Source of the DNA: an uncultured Acetatifactor sp.
Lineage (GTDB): Bacteria; Bacillota; Clostridia; Lachnospirales; Lachnospiraceae
Assembly (NCBI GenBank): GCA_934402375.1
Contig: CAKRUB010000034.1
Location: 1-28,768 of the forward strand
Reading direction: 5' to 3'
Length of the DNA stretch: 28,768 nt
Below are positions 7,957-16,099 of this stretch, piece after piece. Position 1 is the first letter of the stretch, and the number at the start of each line of letters is the position of its first letter. Below the pieces are notes generated by a model, which saw nothing but the letters and a program-made list of their open reading frames with translations, was not told the origin of the DNA and did not search any database. The translations under genes were made by a program, and so were the position numbers.

Positions 7957-8664
7957 TTAGACTTCCTTCTGTCTCCAGAGCCACAGTGCATAACCTACGG
8001 CGATCACCGTGATCACGACACAGATCACGAGCTGATAGGTATTTGTCACGCCATCTCTATTTGCAAACGCTGCCAAGGCGTTAAATACACCGTGGAAAAT
8101 GCAGCACGGCAGCAGCTGCTTCGTTCTGACGACAAAGACGGACAGCATCACACCGATTGCCATCGCGTAGATCAGCTGCAAAATCGTCTCAAAAATATCC
8201 TTACCGTTCAGAAGGTTCACAATATGTCCCAGCCCGAAGGTCAGTGAGGATATGATGATCGCCTGTCTGACCGAATTTTGTAAGAGCGTATGTAGCAGAT
8301 AGCCGCGGAAAAGAATCTCCTCGACAAACCCGATGCAAAGCATGGACAGTACATAGAGCACAGTCTCCATAGGCTCATAGCGAAGGGTGACTCCGTTCCA
8401 TAAATTAACCGTTGCAAGAATCACCATCGGCAGCAGGAACAGCGTTTTTCCCCAGTTCATGGCTTTGGACGGACACAAGCCATATGCTTTCAGCTTCTTC
8501 TCCCGCGCCATCGAAAAGATCAGCTCAGCCAGAATCACCGCCGCAGGAATCACACGCCATCCCTGGCTCTCGCTGTCCGCAAAAATATTCTCACACACCG
8601 ACATTACCACTACATAAATTACAATCTGAATCAAAGTTTTTCTTAACTCTCTCTTGTTTTCCAT
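7957..8664 (-). CDS. CPBP-family intramembrane metalloprotease (CAAX/bacteriocin-processing type)
   Basis: A 235-residue protein with about six hydrophobic helices. It carries the three conserved CPBP motifs: EEILFRG (motif 1, Glu-Glu-x3-Arg), FGLGH (motif 2) and HGVFN (motif 3), which coordinate the metal and catalyse cleavage in the membrane. Members process prenylated or peptide substrates, or protect against the producer's own bacteriocins. The ATG at 8664 follows AGGAAAAGGGG. It sits between a TetR regulator (31 bp upstream) and a P-loop NTPase (14 bp downstream), so it is probably part of one repressor-controlled operon. The substrate is unknown. Confidence 0.88.
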   Translation of the reverse strand: MENKRELRKTLIQIVIYVVVMSVCENIFADSESQGWRVIPAAVILAELIFSMAREKKLKAYGLCPSKAMNWGKTLFLLPMVILATVNLWNGVTLRYEPMETVLYVLSMLCIGFVEEILFRGYLLHTLLQNSVRQAIIISSLTFGLGHIVNLLNGKDIFETILQLIYAMAIGVMLSVFVVRTKQLLPCCIFHGVFNALAAFANRDGVTNTYQLVICVVITVIAVGYALWLWRQKEV

Positions 8665-8695
8665 TTTTATCCCCTTTTCCTGATTTTTTCTTTCA

Positions 8696-9235
8696 CTATC
8701 TGCTTTTCAGCCGTAATATCTGAAGAATCGTCTCCTCGTCCGCCTCCATGGAATTATTCGCCACCAGACTCGCTATTCCGTGCACCAGAAAGAAGCGCGC
8801 CGCAAAGATCTTCTTCGCCTGCTCCATGTCAACGCCCAGACCGTTTGAGAACTGCTGCAAAACCGGACTCAGCTCCTCTGCGCTCCAAAGATCGTCGAAG
8901 GATTGGTTTGAAAAGGCATCTGCCTGAAAGAGGAATTTAAAAAGATTCGGCTCTTCCATCGCAAAATGAATATAATTCATACCGATCTCCATCATCGGAT
9001 TTTCATAGCGCCCCCTGATGTCCATCAGCCTCCGGCTGTGTTCCTCATCCGTCCTGACATATACCGCTCTCTTCAATTCCTCGATCGTGGCAAAATTATA
9101 CATGACCGGCTGTGTGGAGCAGTTCAGCCGCTGCGCGATCGACCGGGCATTGATGCACTCGATACCGTGTTCACGGACAATTTCATAGGCAGCCTCCAGA
9201 ATCATTTCCTTTGTTATTTTCGTTTTTGGTGGCAT
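8696..9235 (-). CDS. TetR/AcrR-type transcriptional regulator
   Basis: The start at 9235 (MPPKTKITKEM) follows AGGAGGTG and gives 179 residues. Residues ~8-55 form the TetR HTH (ILEAAYEIVREHGIECINAR, then the recognition helix around CSTQPVMYNF). The C-terminal ligand-binding domain is helical. It closely resembles the second TetR protein in this window (16685-17308): both have STQPV in the recognition region and a GM-YI-FA-EEP-L segment, so they are probably paralogues. It leads the operon with the CPBP protease and probably represses it. The ligand is unknown. Confidence 0.9.
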   Translation of the reverse strand: MPPKTKITKEMILEAAYEIVREHGIECINARSIAQRLNCSTQPVMYNFATIEELKRAVYVRTDEEHSRRLMDIRGRYENPMMEIGMNYIHFAMEEPNLFKFLFQADAFSNQSFDDLWSAEELSPVLQQFSNGLGVDMEQAKKIFAARFFLVHGIASLVANNSMEADEETILQILRLKSR

Positions 9236-9264
9236 TGTACACCTCCTGTTTGATTTATAACTTT

Positions 9265-9294
9265 TATTATATAACATAAATTATATTATATCAA
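9265..9294 (-). promoter_or_regulatory. TetR operon promoter with operator-like inverted repeat
   Basis: TTGATA (9289-9294) and TATAAT (9266-9271) are 17 bp apart on the minus strand. An imperfect inverted repeat (10-bp arms 9265-9274 and 9281-9290, 8 of 10 matching, 6-bp centre) covers the -10 and spacer, where a TetR protein would block RNA polymerase. The AT-only sequence makes chance symmetry possible. Confidence 0.6.
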
Positions 9295-9311
9295 GTACTT
9301 TTTTAAACAAA

Positions 9312-9339
9312 AAGAGCACCCGCCGAAGCAGATGCTCTT
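9312..9339 (-). terminator. Rho-independent terminator of the GH43 operon
   Basis: AAGAGCA (9312-9318) pairs with TGCTCTT (9333-9339). Read on the minus strand the hairpin is followed by a T-rich run (TTTTTGTTT). It lies 12 bp after the GH43 stop codon. Confidence 0.8.
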
Positions 9340-9350
9340 CTCTCTGTCTC

Positions 9351-10847
9351 CTATTCAAATGTAAATGATGCTACCGCGATCTGTCCCGCGCCCTCATAGA
9401 AAAAGTAAATAGAGTGAATGCCGTCAGGAATATTGATATCCGCGGTCACCCGCTTCCAGCCGTTTGCATATTCAATCGGAAAACTGCCGCACTCGTCCCC
9501 GTCAAGCCCTGTTCTGAGTACAAGGCGTCCTGTGCCATATCCGTGATAGCGCACCGACATTTTTCTGACGCCCTTGCAGTCAAAATATTTAAAGCCCATT
9601 ACATTACCGTTTTTAAAATTATTGACATAAGCATATTTTTCATCCCGCAGATACAGGGAAACAGCCTTGTCATCTATCGGTTCATCTTCCGCGACAGTGA
9701 CACCTGCACAGTAGGCATCCCCTCTGTCACCGCCGTCCTGCATGATCTTCGGGAACCTGTCATCCATCCACCCCGACCACGGTACATAGGTGCAATCCGT
9801 CTCATTAGTAAACAGATTACACGCAATGTAAGTCGGATACTCGCCCTCTGCTCTCAGCGGAGCCATACTACAGCAGGAGGTCATTTCCGCCTGAATGAAA
9901 TTTCCGCCTTCATCCGTCCGCAGTTTTTCAAAACAGCCTTGACGGGAATAGTTCGTTCCATTCGTATGTCTGTGGTAGAAAATGTACCATTCGCCCTCTA
10001 TTTCCACCATACTTCCATGATTGTTTGCACAGTAAAAGCTCGTTTTTTCCGCGGGCTTGTAGGAATCGATATGAAGATCACCGTTGCTGACAAGCACGCC
10101 GGCGTACTCGAATCCACCCGTCGGCCGGTCGCTCACAGCATAACTGAGTTCATGAAACCATCTGGAAGAATAAATAAAGTAATACTTGTCTCCCCGCTTC
10201 CGGATGGAAGGCGCCTCAAAGAACTCATGCCCTTCAAACCCCGTACCTTTACTATACTGGGAACCCGGGACAATAAACGCCGGTTCCTCAATAATTGTCA
10301 GCATATCCTCTCCAAGAACGGTTGCCATTGCGCCATGTCTGGAATCATCACCCACGCCACAAAAACCGGTGTATAAATATGTTCTGCCGTTCTCTGTCAG
10401 CACACCGGGATCAAACTGCGGTTCGTCTCCCGCACGTTCGCCGAGCCTTGTGCCATCTGCATAATGTACATGACCGTAAAATTCATATTTTCCTGCAGGG
10501 GTATCACATACCGCAACCGATACAATTCCAACGGAGCTTAGCACATAATAGAGATAGTAACGCCCATCCGGTCCTACCGTTACATCAGGTGCATATAAGT
10601 TTCCCTGTCCGTCTCCATTTTCAGGATCCTGATCCTTTCTGAATATGATACCCTCATATCTCCAGTTTCCGAGATCATGCACATCAGCGGACCAGCACAC
10701 ATAGTCCAGCATACAGTACACATCTCCCCCTGACTTATCATGCGAACCGTACACATAAACCCTTCCGTCAAATACGTAAGGTTCGCCATCCGGTACATAC
10801 TCCCAAGAAGGCAGATATGGATTTGTTGGCTGCAAAAGATTTTTCAT
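9351..10847 (-). CDS. Glycoside hydrolase family 43-type protein (arabinofuranosidase/xylosidase-like)
   Basis: The start at 10847 (MKNLLQPTNPYLP) follows GAGG; longer in-frame starts would run into a hairpin-rich leader. The product is 498 aa without a signal peptide, so it acts in the cytoplasm on imported oligosaccharides. Residues ~5-320 are a five-bladed beta-propeller: candidate base Asp20 (WEYVPDGEPYVF), Asp88 in LYAPDVTV and/or Asp146 as the pKa modulator, and general acid Glu211 in EFFEAPSIRKRG. Residues ~380-498 form a CBM6-like beta-sandwich. Family members release arabinose, xylose or galactose. It is the last gene of the carbohydrate operon, with its own putative promoter. The exact substrate cannot be read from sequence. 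Confidence 0.88.
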   Translation of the reverse strand: MKNLLQPTNPYLPSWEYVPDGEPYVFDGRVYVYGSHDKSGGDVYCMLDYVCWSADVHDLGNWRYEGIIFRKDQDPENGDGQGNLYAPDVTVGPDGRYYLYYVLSSVGIVSVAVCDTPAGKYEFYGHVHYADGTRLGERAGDEPQFDPGVLTENGRTYLYTGFCGVGDDSRHGAMATVLGEDMLTIIEEPAFIVPGSQYSKGTGFEGHEFFEAPSIRKRGDKYYFIYSSRWFHELSYAVSDRPTGGFEYAGVLVSNGDLHIDSYKPAEKTSFYCANNHGSMVEIEGEWYIFYHRHTNGTNYSRQGCFEKLRTDEGGNFIQAEMTSCCSMAPLRAEGEYPTYIACNLFTNETDCTYVPWSGWMDDRFPKIMQDGGDRGDAYCAGVTVAEDEPIDDKAVSLYLRDEKYAYVNNFKNGNVMGFKYFDCKGVRKMSVRYHGYGTGRLVLRTGLDGDECGSFPIEYANGWKRVTADINIPDGIHSIYFFYEGAGQIAVASFTFE

Positions 10848-10852
10848 TGTTT

Positions 10853-10946
10853 TCCTCATTTCTGCGCACGCTTTTTGCGCATAGCGAGTTTGTGTCAAGT
10901 GCGCGCAGACACAAATCTCGTGATTGAAAAATTTTATTTTTCAATC
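10853..10946 (-). other. Hairpin-rich element in the GH43 5' leader
   Basis: Three inverted repeats lie in 94 bp: a perfect 11-bp stem at 10922-10932/10936-10946 (3-nt loop), a 12-bp stem with one bulge at 10885-10920, and a short stem TGCGC/GCGCA at 10863-10881. The block separates a consensus site (AGGAGGA, just upstream) from the chosen ATG, which has its own weaker GAGG. ATTGAAAAAT at the distal end is echoed by ATGAAAAAT at the start codon, as if the start region were duplicated. It may be a dispersed repeat or a translational control leader. Confidence 0.6.
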
Positions 10947-10974
10947 TTCCTCCTGACTATACCGCAAGAATGTA

Positions 10975-11003
10975 TGTATAATTAATATTCTTCTATTTTA
11001 CAA
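10975..11003 (-). promoter_or_regulatory. Putative internal promoter for the GH43 gene
   Basis: TTGTAA (10998-11003) and TATACA (10975-10980) are 17 bp apart on the minus strand, in the 193-bp gap after the isomerase-like gene. Transcription from here would give a ~120-nt leader that includes the hairpin element. Confidence 0.5.
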
Positions 11004-11040
11004 GGAAAAATTTTTATTACAATGCATTTTCAGACAAGTT

Positions 11041-11895
11041 TCAAATTTCCATTAAAATTTTTATCAAAGCTTCATGCGCCAGTTCAAAGGCTTCCACACC
11101 GCTCAAGGTCTTCTTCCCCGAAGCCAGCTTCTCTCCTTTCTCAAGTCCCGCAAACCCGGAAAACTGAAAGAGGTGCGGTTCCAGTGATAAAAATCCCTGA
11201 TAGCCGCCGTCATACAGATCTTTCAGAATTGCCGCGACATTTCCATCTCCCATGCCTGCCGGCACGACATTGCCATTTGCTGTCAGCGCATCCTTCACAT
11301 GGATATAGGCGATATATTTTTTCAGCAATTCATACGCCTTTAAGGTGTCCTGTCCCGCCTGCACGAAGTTGGCAAAGTCAAATACTGCTTTGAAATGCTC
11401 TCCGTAGAACTCATCCATGAGCTCGCTGCATTCCTTTGCCATTTCACCGTAAATACCCTTCTCATTCTCATGCAGCAATACCACATCGTTGGCAGCGGCG
11501 TAATCCACAAATTGTCCTATCTGCTCAAACACCTTCCCCTTATAGGTTTCCTGCATTCCTTCCGGTATATAGAAGCTGAACATACGGATATTTTTGCACT
11601 CCATTTTATGGGCGACCTCGACGGCACGCCTGAACTCTTCAAAATGCTTTTCAAAGGAGTCCTCAATCCCGATCTTGCCAAGCGGCGAGCCGACTGCAGA
11701 AAGCGAAATTCCCACACTGTCCAGTCTCTCTTTTATTTCCCTGAGCTTATCGTCAGAATGATAAATTAAGTTTTTTCCGTCCACTCCACGCATCTCCACA
11801 TAATGCATATCTAGCTTCCGAAGCTCCTTCATCTGTGTTGTCAGATCGTCCGCAATCTCATCTGCAAACCCTGTAATCAGATACTCTCTTTTCAT
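11041..11895 (-). CDS. Sugar phosphate isomerase/epimerase-like TIM barrel protein
   Basis: A 284-residue protein of the AP-endonuclease-2/xylose-isomerase-like barrel superfamily. It starts at ATG 11895 after GGGAGG. The N-terminus (ITGFADEIADDLTTQMKELRKL) and later metal-site segments (LLHENEKGIYG, AVFDFANFVQAG, AYIHVKDALTANG, FLSLEPHLF) place Glu, Asp and His residues at the strand ends as in IolE/IolI and tagatose epimerases. It lies 25 bp after a Gfo/Idh/MocA gene, a pairing common in inositol and unusual-sugar catabolism. The likely role is to isomerise or epimerise a sugar, or dehydrate a keto-sugar, made by the dehydrogenases. The exact substrate is unknown. Confidence 0.87.
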   Translation of the reverse strand: MKREYLITGFADEIADDLTTQMKELRKLDMHYVEMRGVDGKNLIYHSDDKLREIKERLDSVGISLSAVGSPLGKIGIEDSFEKHFEEFRRAVEVAHKMECKNIRMFSFYIPEGMQETYKGKVFEQIGQFVDYAAANDVVLLHENEKGIYGEMAKECSELMDEFYGEHFKAVFDFANFVQAGQDTLKAYELLKKYIAYIHVKDALTANGNVVPAGMGDGNVAAILKDLYDGGYQGFLSLEPHLFQFSGFAGLEKGEKLASGKKTLSGVEAFELAHEALIKILMEI

Positions 11896-11920
11896 TTTCT
11901 TTTAACCTCCCGATAAAATG

Positions 11921-13075
11921 TCAAAATGTCCCTGTTGTGTCGAATACAATCCCCTTGTCCTGTTTCCTTACGGATTGCGCGCGCCTTTTGTTCAGCTCCG
12001 CAAGGAAAAGGTCTTCATCAAACGGGATTTCAATTGTCCGGTCGAGCCATGAAGACAGGTGCATGGCATTCGACAAGGTCAGACCACGGATTCCCTCTGT
12101 CCCCTCTGCAACCAGCCTGCCACCGTGCAAAATCCGGTCTGCGAATGCCTTCAGCACCCCCACATGCTGTTCGTTTTTGCCATCCGTCTCAACCTCCACC
12201 CGGGTCATCTCAGGCTTCTTAAATCCCTCCTTTTCGGTCATGCAGAAAATCCGTTCATTCTCGGCAAGTCTGTCATATATCAGCTTCCCGCCTTCGCATA
12301 CGATCTTCCCCATTTCAAAGGTCAACTCCAGCCGGTTCGTTCCCGGCGCATCCCCGGTAGTCGTCACAAATACTCCGGTTGCCCCGTTTTCATATTCCAG
12401 ATAAGCGGTCACATCATCCTCCACCTCGATGTCATGCCACTTTGCCTCATGACAGAACGCCCTGACCCTCACCGGCATGCCACACAACCATTGCAGCAGG
12501 TCCAGCTGATGCGGGCTCTGGTTTAATAGCACTCCACCTCCTTCGCCGTCCCATGTGGCCTTCCAGCCCGCCGCATCATAATATGCCTGTGTGCGATACC
12601 AGTCGGTAATGATCCAGTTGACACGCTTCAGCGCCCCGAGTTCACCGCTCTCAATCATGTCATGCAATTTCCTGTAGACACAATTCGTTCTCTGATTCAG
12701 CATGATTGCAAATACCGCGCTGCTCCGTTGCGCGACCTCGTTCATTTCTCTGACCTGTCTGGTATACACACCTGCCGGCTTTTCGCTGATTGCATGCACA
12801 CCATGCTCTAATGCATAGATCACATACTCCGGGTGAAAATAGTGCGGCGTAGCGATCAGCACTGCATCGCAGCTCCCCGAATCGATCAATTCCCTGCCAT
12901 CCGCAAAGACGCTGACATCCGGCGGTAACGTCTCCCTCGCCCAGTCCAGCCTGCACTGCCGGATATCCGCTACCGCAGTCAGCCTCATCTCCGGCACATC
13001 TCCCCTTAAAATACTGTTTACATGGTTCGTGCCCATTCCTCCGATTCCGATAATTCCCAATCGCACCTGCTCCAT
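11921..13075 (-). CDS. Gfo/Idh/MocA family oxidoreductase
   Basis: A 384-residue NAD(P)-dependent sugar or inositol dehydrogenase. The N-terminal Rossmann motif is GIIGIGGMGTNH (residues ~7-18), and the family signature SEKPAGVYTRQ carries the conserved Lys. The C-terminal alpha/beta domain has GGGVLLNQSPHQLDLLQWL, whose His-x3-Asp-type residues bind substrate. The start at 13075 follows AAAGGAGAGG. It lies 50 bp after a second member of the family and 25 bp before the isomerase-like gene. Two such enzymes in series suggest an oxidise-reduce scheme on one sugar. Substrate unknown. Confidence 0.9.
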   Translation of the reverse strand: MEQVRLGIIGIGGMGTNHVNSILRGDVPEMRLTAVADIRQCRLDWARETLPPDVSVFADGRELIDSGSCDAVLIATPHYFHPEYVIYALEHGVHAISEKPAGVYTRQVREMNEVAQRSSAVFAIMLNQRTNCVYRKLHDMIESGELGALKRVNWIITDWYRTQAYYDAAGWKATWDGEGGGVLLNQSPHQLDLLQWLCGMPVRVRAFCHEAKWHDIEVEDDVTAYLEYENGATGVFVTTTGDAPGTNRLELTFEMGKIVCEGGKLIYDRLAENERIFCMTEKEGFKKPEMTRVEVETDGKNEQHVGVLKAFADRILHGGRLVAEGTEGIRGLTLSNAMHLSSWLDRTIEIPFDEDLFLAELNKRRAQSVRKQDKGIVFDTTGTF

Positions 13076-13125
13076 AATCTTCCTCTCCTTTCCGTTGTCC
13101 GTTCGCTATGTTACCTCTTGCCGAC

Positions 13126-14127
13126 TTATGTCCGTAAGTTTGCAGCCTCATAGATCCGCATCATTATATCAAAGGTGTTTTCCACACCGCTCAAATCTCC
13201 CTGATACCGCCTTCCCTCCTCCAGACATCGGTAAAAATCCCTGATACAGCTTCGATGCCCGCACCCCCAGTAATCCTTTCCGATCCCGGGATCGCTCTCA
13301 CATGTGCATTCTGCCGAACCGTTCTCCGATGTCCAGAGCGTCAGCCGGGAGCCATTCATGGTAATTCGTCCCGTCCCCCCCTCAAGCTCCAGAAAGACCG
13401 GTGCATCCGACGCATAACCGTTCGATGCATAGAAGCACGCCCTTCTCCCCTGTTCAAAGGACATCCATGCCTCCACCGTGTCCTCGACTTCAATGAGTCC
13501 CTGTAAATGATGGTTTGACATGGTAGCTGCCACCCGCTCCGGTCTTCCCAAATACCTCAATAATAAGTCCAGCGTGTGTACAGACTGATTGATCAGTACA
13601 CCTCCGCCCTCCATCCCCCAGCTTCCCTTCCATGGACTGTCCGCATAATAAGCCTCATCCCGACGCCATGTCACAAAGGCTCTCGCTCCTTTTACGTCTC
13701 CGATTTTTCCTTCCGCAAGCATCCGATCCATTTCCAAGGTCGTTTTGTTGTAACGGTTCTGAAAGCAAAATCCTAGCTTTCCCGGATGCCTCCTGTCCGC
13801 TTCCTTCAGTTCTGCGAACTGCTCCCTCGATATTGCACAAGGTTTCTCCATAAACACCGCCTTTTCATGCTTAAGCAGCTCCACTGCCATCGGGGCATGT
13901 AGAAAATGCGGCGTACAGATATGTACTACATCAAGCTCCGCCCCGCAAAGTGCAAGCCAATCCGTATAAACTTCTGCTTTTCCGCCTGTGTACTCTTTTG
14001 ACAACGCTTCCGCCTTCTCCGGCTCCGTATCACAGACCGCCACCAGCTCAGCATCCTCCATGTTCTGTATCACCCAGCCATGTACCTGCGCAATATTACC
14101 GCAGCCGATTATACCGACCTTTTTCAT
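13126..14127 (-). CDS. Gfo/Idh/MocA family oxidoreductase (first gene of the operon)
   Basis: The start at 14127 (MKKVGIIGCGNIAQVHG) follows AAGGAGGATG and gives 333 residues; the longer N-terminus from 14175 has no site. Rossmann motif GIIGCGNIAQVH, signature MEKPCAISREQ, and substrate-domain segment GGGVLINQSVHTLDLLLRYLG. The GGGVLxNQSxHxLDLL segment is shared with the next gene, so the two are fairly close paralogues. It opens the carbohydrate operon and is divergent from the AraC regulator. It probably oxidises or reduces a sugar released by the downstream GH43 enzyme. Confidence 0.9.
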   Translation of the reverse strand: MKKVGIIGCGNIAQVHGWVIQNMEDAELVAVCDTEPEKAEALSKEYTGGKAEVYTDWLALCGAELDVVHICTPHFLHAPMAVELLKHEKAVFMEKPCAISREQFAELKEADRRHPGKLGFCFQNRYNKTTLEMDRMLAEGKIGDVKGARAFVTWRRDEAYYADSPWKGSWGMEGGGVLINQSVHTLDLLLRYLGRPERVAATMSNHHLQGLIEVEDTVEAWMSFEQGRRACFYASNGYASDAPVFLELEGGTGRITMNGSRLTLWTSENGSAECTCESDPGIGKDYWGCGHRSCIRDFYRCLEEGRRYQGDLSGVENTFDIMMRIYEAANLRT

Positions 14128-14183
14128 GTCATCCTCCTTGCCTGTCTTAAAACGTTCTCCCCGAAACTCCTTCATTAAACCTA

Positions 14184-14239
14184 TTGTAAAACATAAGAAA
14201 ATGGAATAATATGTATATAAAATACATGTTTTATGTCAT
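14184..14239. promoter_or_regulatory. Overlapping divergent promoters of the AraC gene and the sugar operon
   Basis: On the plus strand TTGTAA (14184-14189) and TAATAT (14207-14212) are 17 bp apart (AraC gene). On the minus strand ATGACA (14234-14239) and TATACA (14212-14217) are 16 bp apart (operon). The two -10 boxes meet at 14212. An inverted repeat ATGTAT/ATACAT (14211-14216, 14222-14227) lies over the minus -10 and its spacer. RNA polymerase could probably occupy only one at a time. Confidence 0.5.
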
Positions 14240-14264
14240 TTTCCGACTTATAAGGAGTTTACAG

Positions 14265-15116
14265 ATGATTACAAATTCCGTCCTATCATTTCCCATAGCT
14301 GCCCCTTTTGATGTGATTTATCGCAAGGATAGCCCTGCCTATCCTGTCGTTCCGCATTCCCATAACGGAGTAGAGATTTACCTCACGCTCTCGCCTTTGC
14401 CGGATGTTCTCTTAAATGATACGGTCTCCGAGGTTCCCGCCGGCACCCTGATTATCATACCGCCGTTCTGCGTCCATCAGCTTTATCACAGTTCCGGCAC
14501 TCTCTATGAGCGCTACATTTTAAGTCTCAACATGCAGTGGCTGGACGCTGTGTTTTGCGGACAGACTGATTTCCTGTCCTATATGAAACAAAGCACAGCC
14601 CCTCTTTTACTTGTCCCGGATCAAGCTGCAAAGACAGAACTGATCCGGGGAATGACTTCATTGCTCTCTTACACCAAAGTCAACACGCCAAGCGCAATGG
14701 CAGAGCTCTTTGCTTTGCTCGCAAAGCTGAATGAAATCGTTGAAAACCTCTGTCCCGCCCAGACGCTCACTCCGCCCATCTCGTCAGCTCAGCAAAGGAT
14801 CAACGAAATCATCGCTTATATACATAATCACATCACTGAGAACCTGACCGTGGAAGAGCTAGCCAGTCATTTCTTCCTGCATCCTGACTATCTTTCACGC
14901 TTGTTTAAAAAACATACCCATGCAACCGTCAGTCACTATATCACACTGCAAAAAATTGCAACGGCGCAATCCATGCTCCGGGACGGTCAGACGGTCACAC
15001 AGGTACAGACGGCTCTTGGCTACTCGAGCTATGCTCATTTTTTTAAATGCTTTCAGAAGAACGCAGGAATGTCGCCTAGTCAATACCGCGCACAGTATTA
15101 TGTAAAAACTCTTTAA
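14265..15116 (+). CDS. AraC-family transcriptional regulator
   Basis: The start at 14265 (MITNSVLSF) follows TAAGGAG, giving 283 residues. The N-terminal third is a cupin-like ligand domain (VVPHSHNGVEIYLTLS, with PAGTLIIIPPFCVHQLY as its second half). The C-terminal ~100 residues are the double HTH: LTVEELASHFFLHPDYLSRLFKK, then TVTQVQTALGYSSYAHFFKCF ending in GMSPSQYR, the AraC signature. It is divergent from the oxidoreductase/GH43 operon and is the likely activator of that operon in response to a sugar. The ligand is not known. Confidence 0.92.
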   Translation: MITNSVLSFPIAAPFDVIYRKDSPAYPVVPHSHNGVEIYLTLSPLPDVLLNDTVSEVPAGTLIIIPPFCVHQLYHSSGTLYERYILSLNMQWLDAVFCGQTDFLSYMKQSTAPLLLVPDQAAKTELIRGMTSLLSYTKVNTPSAMAELFALLAKLNEIVENLCPAQTLTPPISSAQQRINEIIAYIHNHITENLTVEELASHFFLHPDYLSRLFKKHTHATVSHYITLQKIATAQSMLRDGQTVTQVQTALGYSSYAHFFKCFQKNAGMSPSQYRAQYYVKTL

Positions 15117-15220
15117 AGCCCTTTTCTCTCCAACATTTTCTATATACTTTTATCGACAATTGTAATATACTATCCGTAACGGTGTGAGCCGGGAAATGAA
15201 ACAGAAAGGACGCAAGAATA

Positions 15221-15544
15221 ATGTATAAAAATATCGAAAAAGAAACCAAATTATCCTTAAAGGATCAGATCGAATATCAGGCAGGACAGGTTGTCAGCAA
15301 GACTCTGGTACAGAACGATTCTGTCAGCATGACCCTGTTTTCGTTTGACAAGGGGGAAGAAATCTCCTCACATGCTGCCGGTGGCGACGCAATGGTTACC
15401 GTACTCGACGGTACCGGCAGATTTACCGTCGGTGACAATGTCTTCCACTTAAGCGAGGGAGAGACGCTGATTATGCCCAAGGGAATCCCCCACGCTGTAT
15501 ATGGCGAAGAAGCCTTCAAAATGCAGCTCATCGTCTCCTATTAA
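15221..15544 (+). CDS. Small single-domain cupin protein
   Basis: A 107-residue cupin. Motif 1 region: EISSHAAGGDAMVTVLDGTGRFTVG (the first metal His is in SSHAAGG). Motif 2 region: EGETLIMPKGIPHAVYG. Only part of the usual His set is obvious, so metal use is uncertain. The start follows an AAAGGA site 12 bp upstream. Its terminator at 15573-15605 indicates a single-gene unit. Such stand-alone cupins are common in Clostridia and are mostly uncharacterised (isomerase or sugar/oxygen-stress roles have been proposed). Confidence 0.88.
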   Translation: MYKNIEKETKLSLKDQIEYQAGQVVSKTLVQNDSVSMTLFSFDKGEEISSHAAGGDAMVTVLDGTGRFTVGDNVFHLSEGETLIMPKGIPHAVYGEEAFKMQLIVSY

Positions 15545-15572
15545 AAAACGCCTTCAGGCGCATTTGTATGTT

Positions 15573-15605
15573 AAAGATGCCACCCTCACGGATGGCATCT
15601 TTTTT
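15573..15605 (+). terminator. Terminator of the cupin gene
   Basis: AAAGATGCCA (15573-15582) pairs with TGGCATCTTT (15593-15602), a perfect 10-bp stem running into a T tract. It touches the stop codon of the convergent acetyltransferase gene and may also serve it from the other side. Confidence 0.88.
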
Positions 15606-16041
15606 AGGAAAAATCGCAATACATGCAAATAGTCCCATTTGACAACTTAAATCCGTTTTTTTCATAAAACTTAGCTGCCGGAGCATACTCACTTGTATAA
15701 AGAACAATTCCTGCAAGTCCTTTATCTTTACTGTAACTTTTAACAGCATTCAATAGTTGCTTACCTATTCCTTGCCCTTGTCGTTCGGGAAGTACCGCCA
15801 TCTCATTAATGTAAATCTCCTTTTTGCTTCCAGAAATCTTACAAAGTGCAAATATACATCCTGATACCTCTTCCTTTTCCTCATATACATACCCGACAAA
15901 TCTTTTCTGTTCAAAAAAATCTTGAAGATATTCTGTTGCGTTTTCTGCTGTCCAGTCTATTCCCCAATGCTCCATAGGGAATGCTTTTGCATAAATCATG
16001 CCACATTGTGCTAAGTCACTGTCTTTCATAATTCTAATCAT
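15604..16041 (-). CDS. GNAT-family N-acetyltransferase
   Basis: A 145-residue GNAT protein. The acetyl-CoA binding motif A is VLPERQGQGIGKQLLNAV (Q/R-x-x-G-x-G pattern), preceded by strand beta4 in EIYINEMAV and followed by motif B in LYTSEYAPAAKFYEKNGFK. The N-terminus MIRIMKDSDLAQCG is typical. GAGG lies upstream of the ATG at 16041. The substrate could be a protein amine, a polyamine or an aminoglycoside-like compound; nothing here decides. It converges on the cupin gene. Confidence 0.9.
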   Translation of the reverse strand: MIRIMKDSDLAQCGMIYAKAFPMEHWGIDWTAENATEYLQDFFEQKRFVGYVYEEKEEVSGCIFALCKISGSKKEIYINEMAVLPERQGQGIGKQLLNAVKSYSKDKGLAGIVLYTSEYAPAAKFYEKNGFKLSNGTICMYCDFS

Positions 16042-16099
16042 TTTATTACCTCACCCTTCAATCCCAATTTGTTAATCTCCCGCCTAAATCAATGCCGCT

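Noticed and set aside
9414..10376. 320-residue plus-strand ORF opposite the GH43 gene
   Set aside because: Antisense to a gene with intact catalytic motifs.
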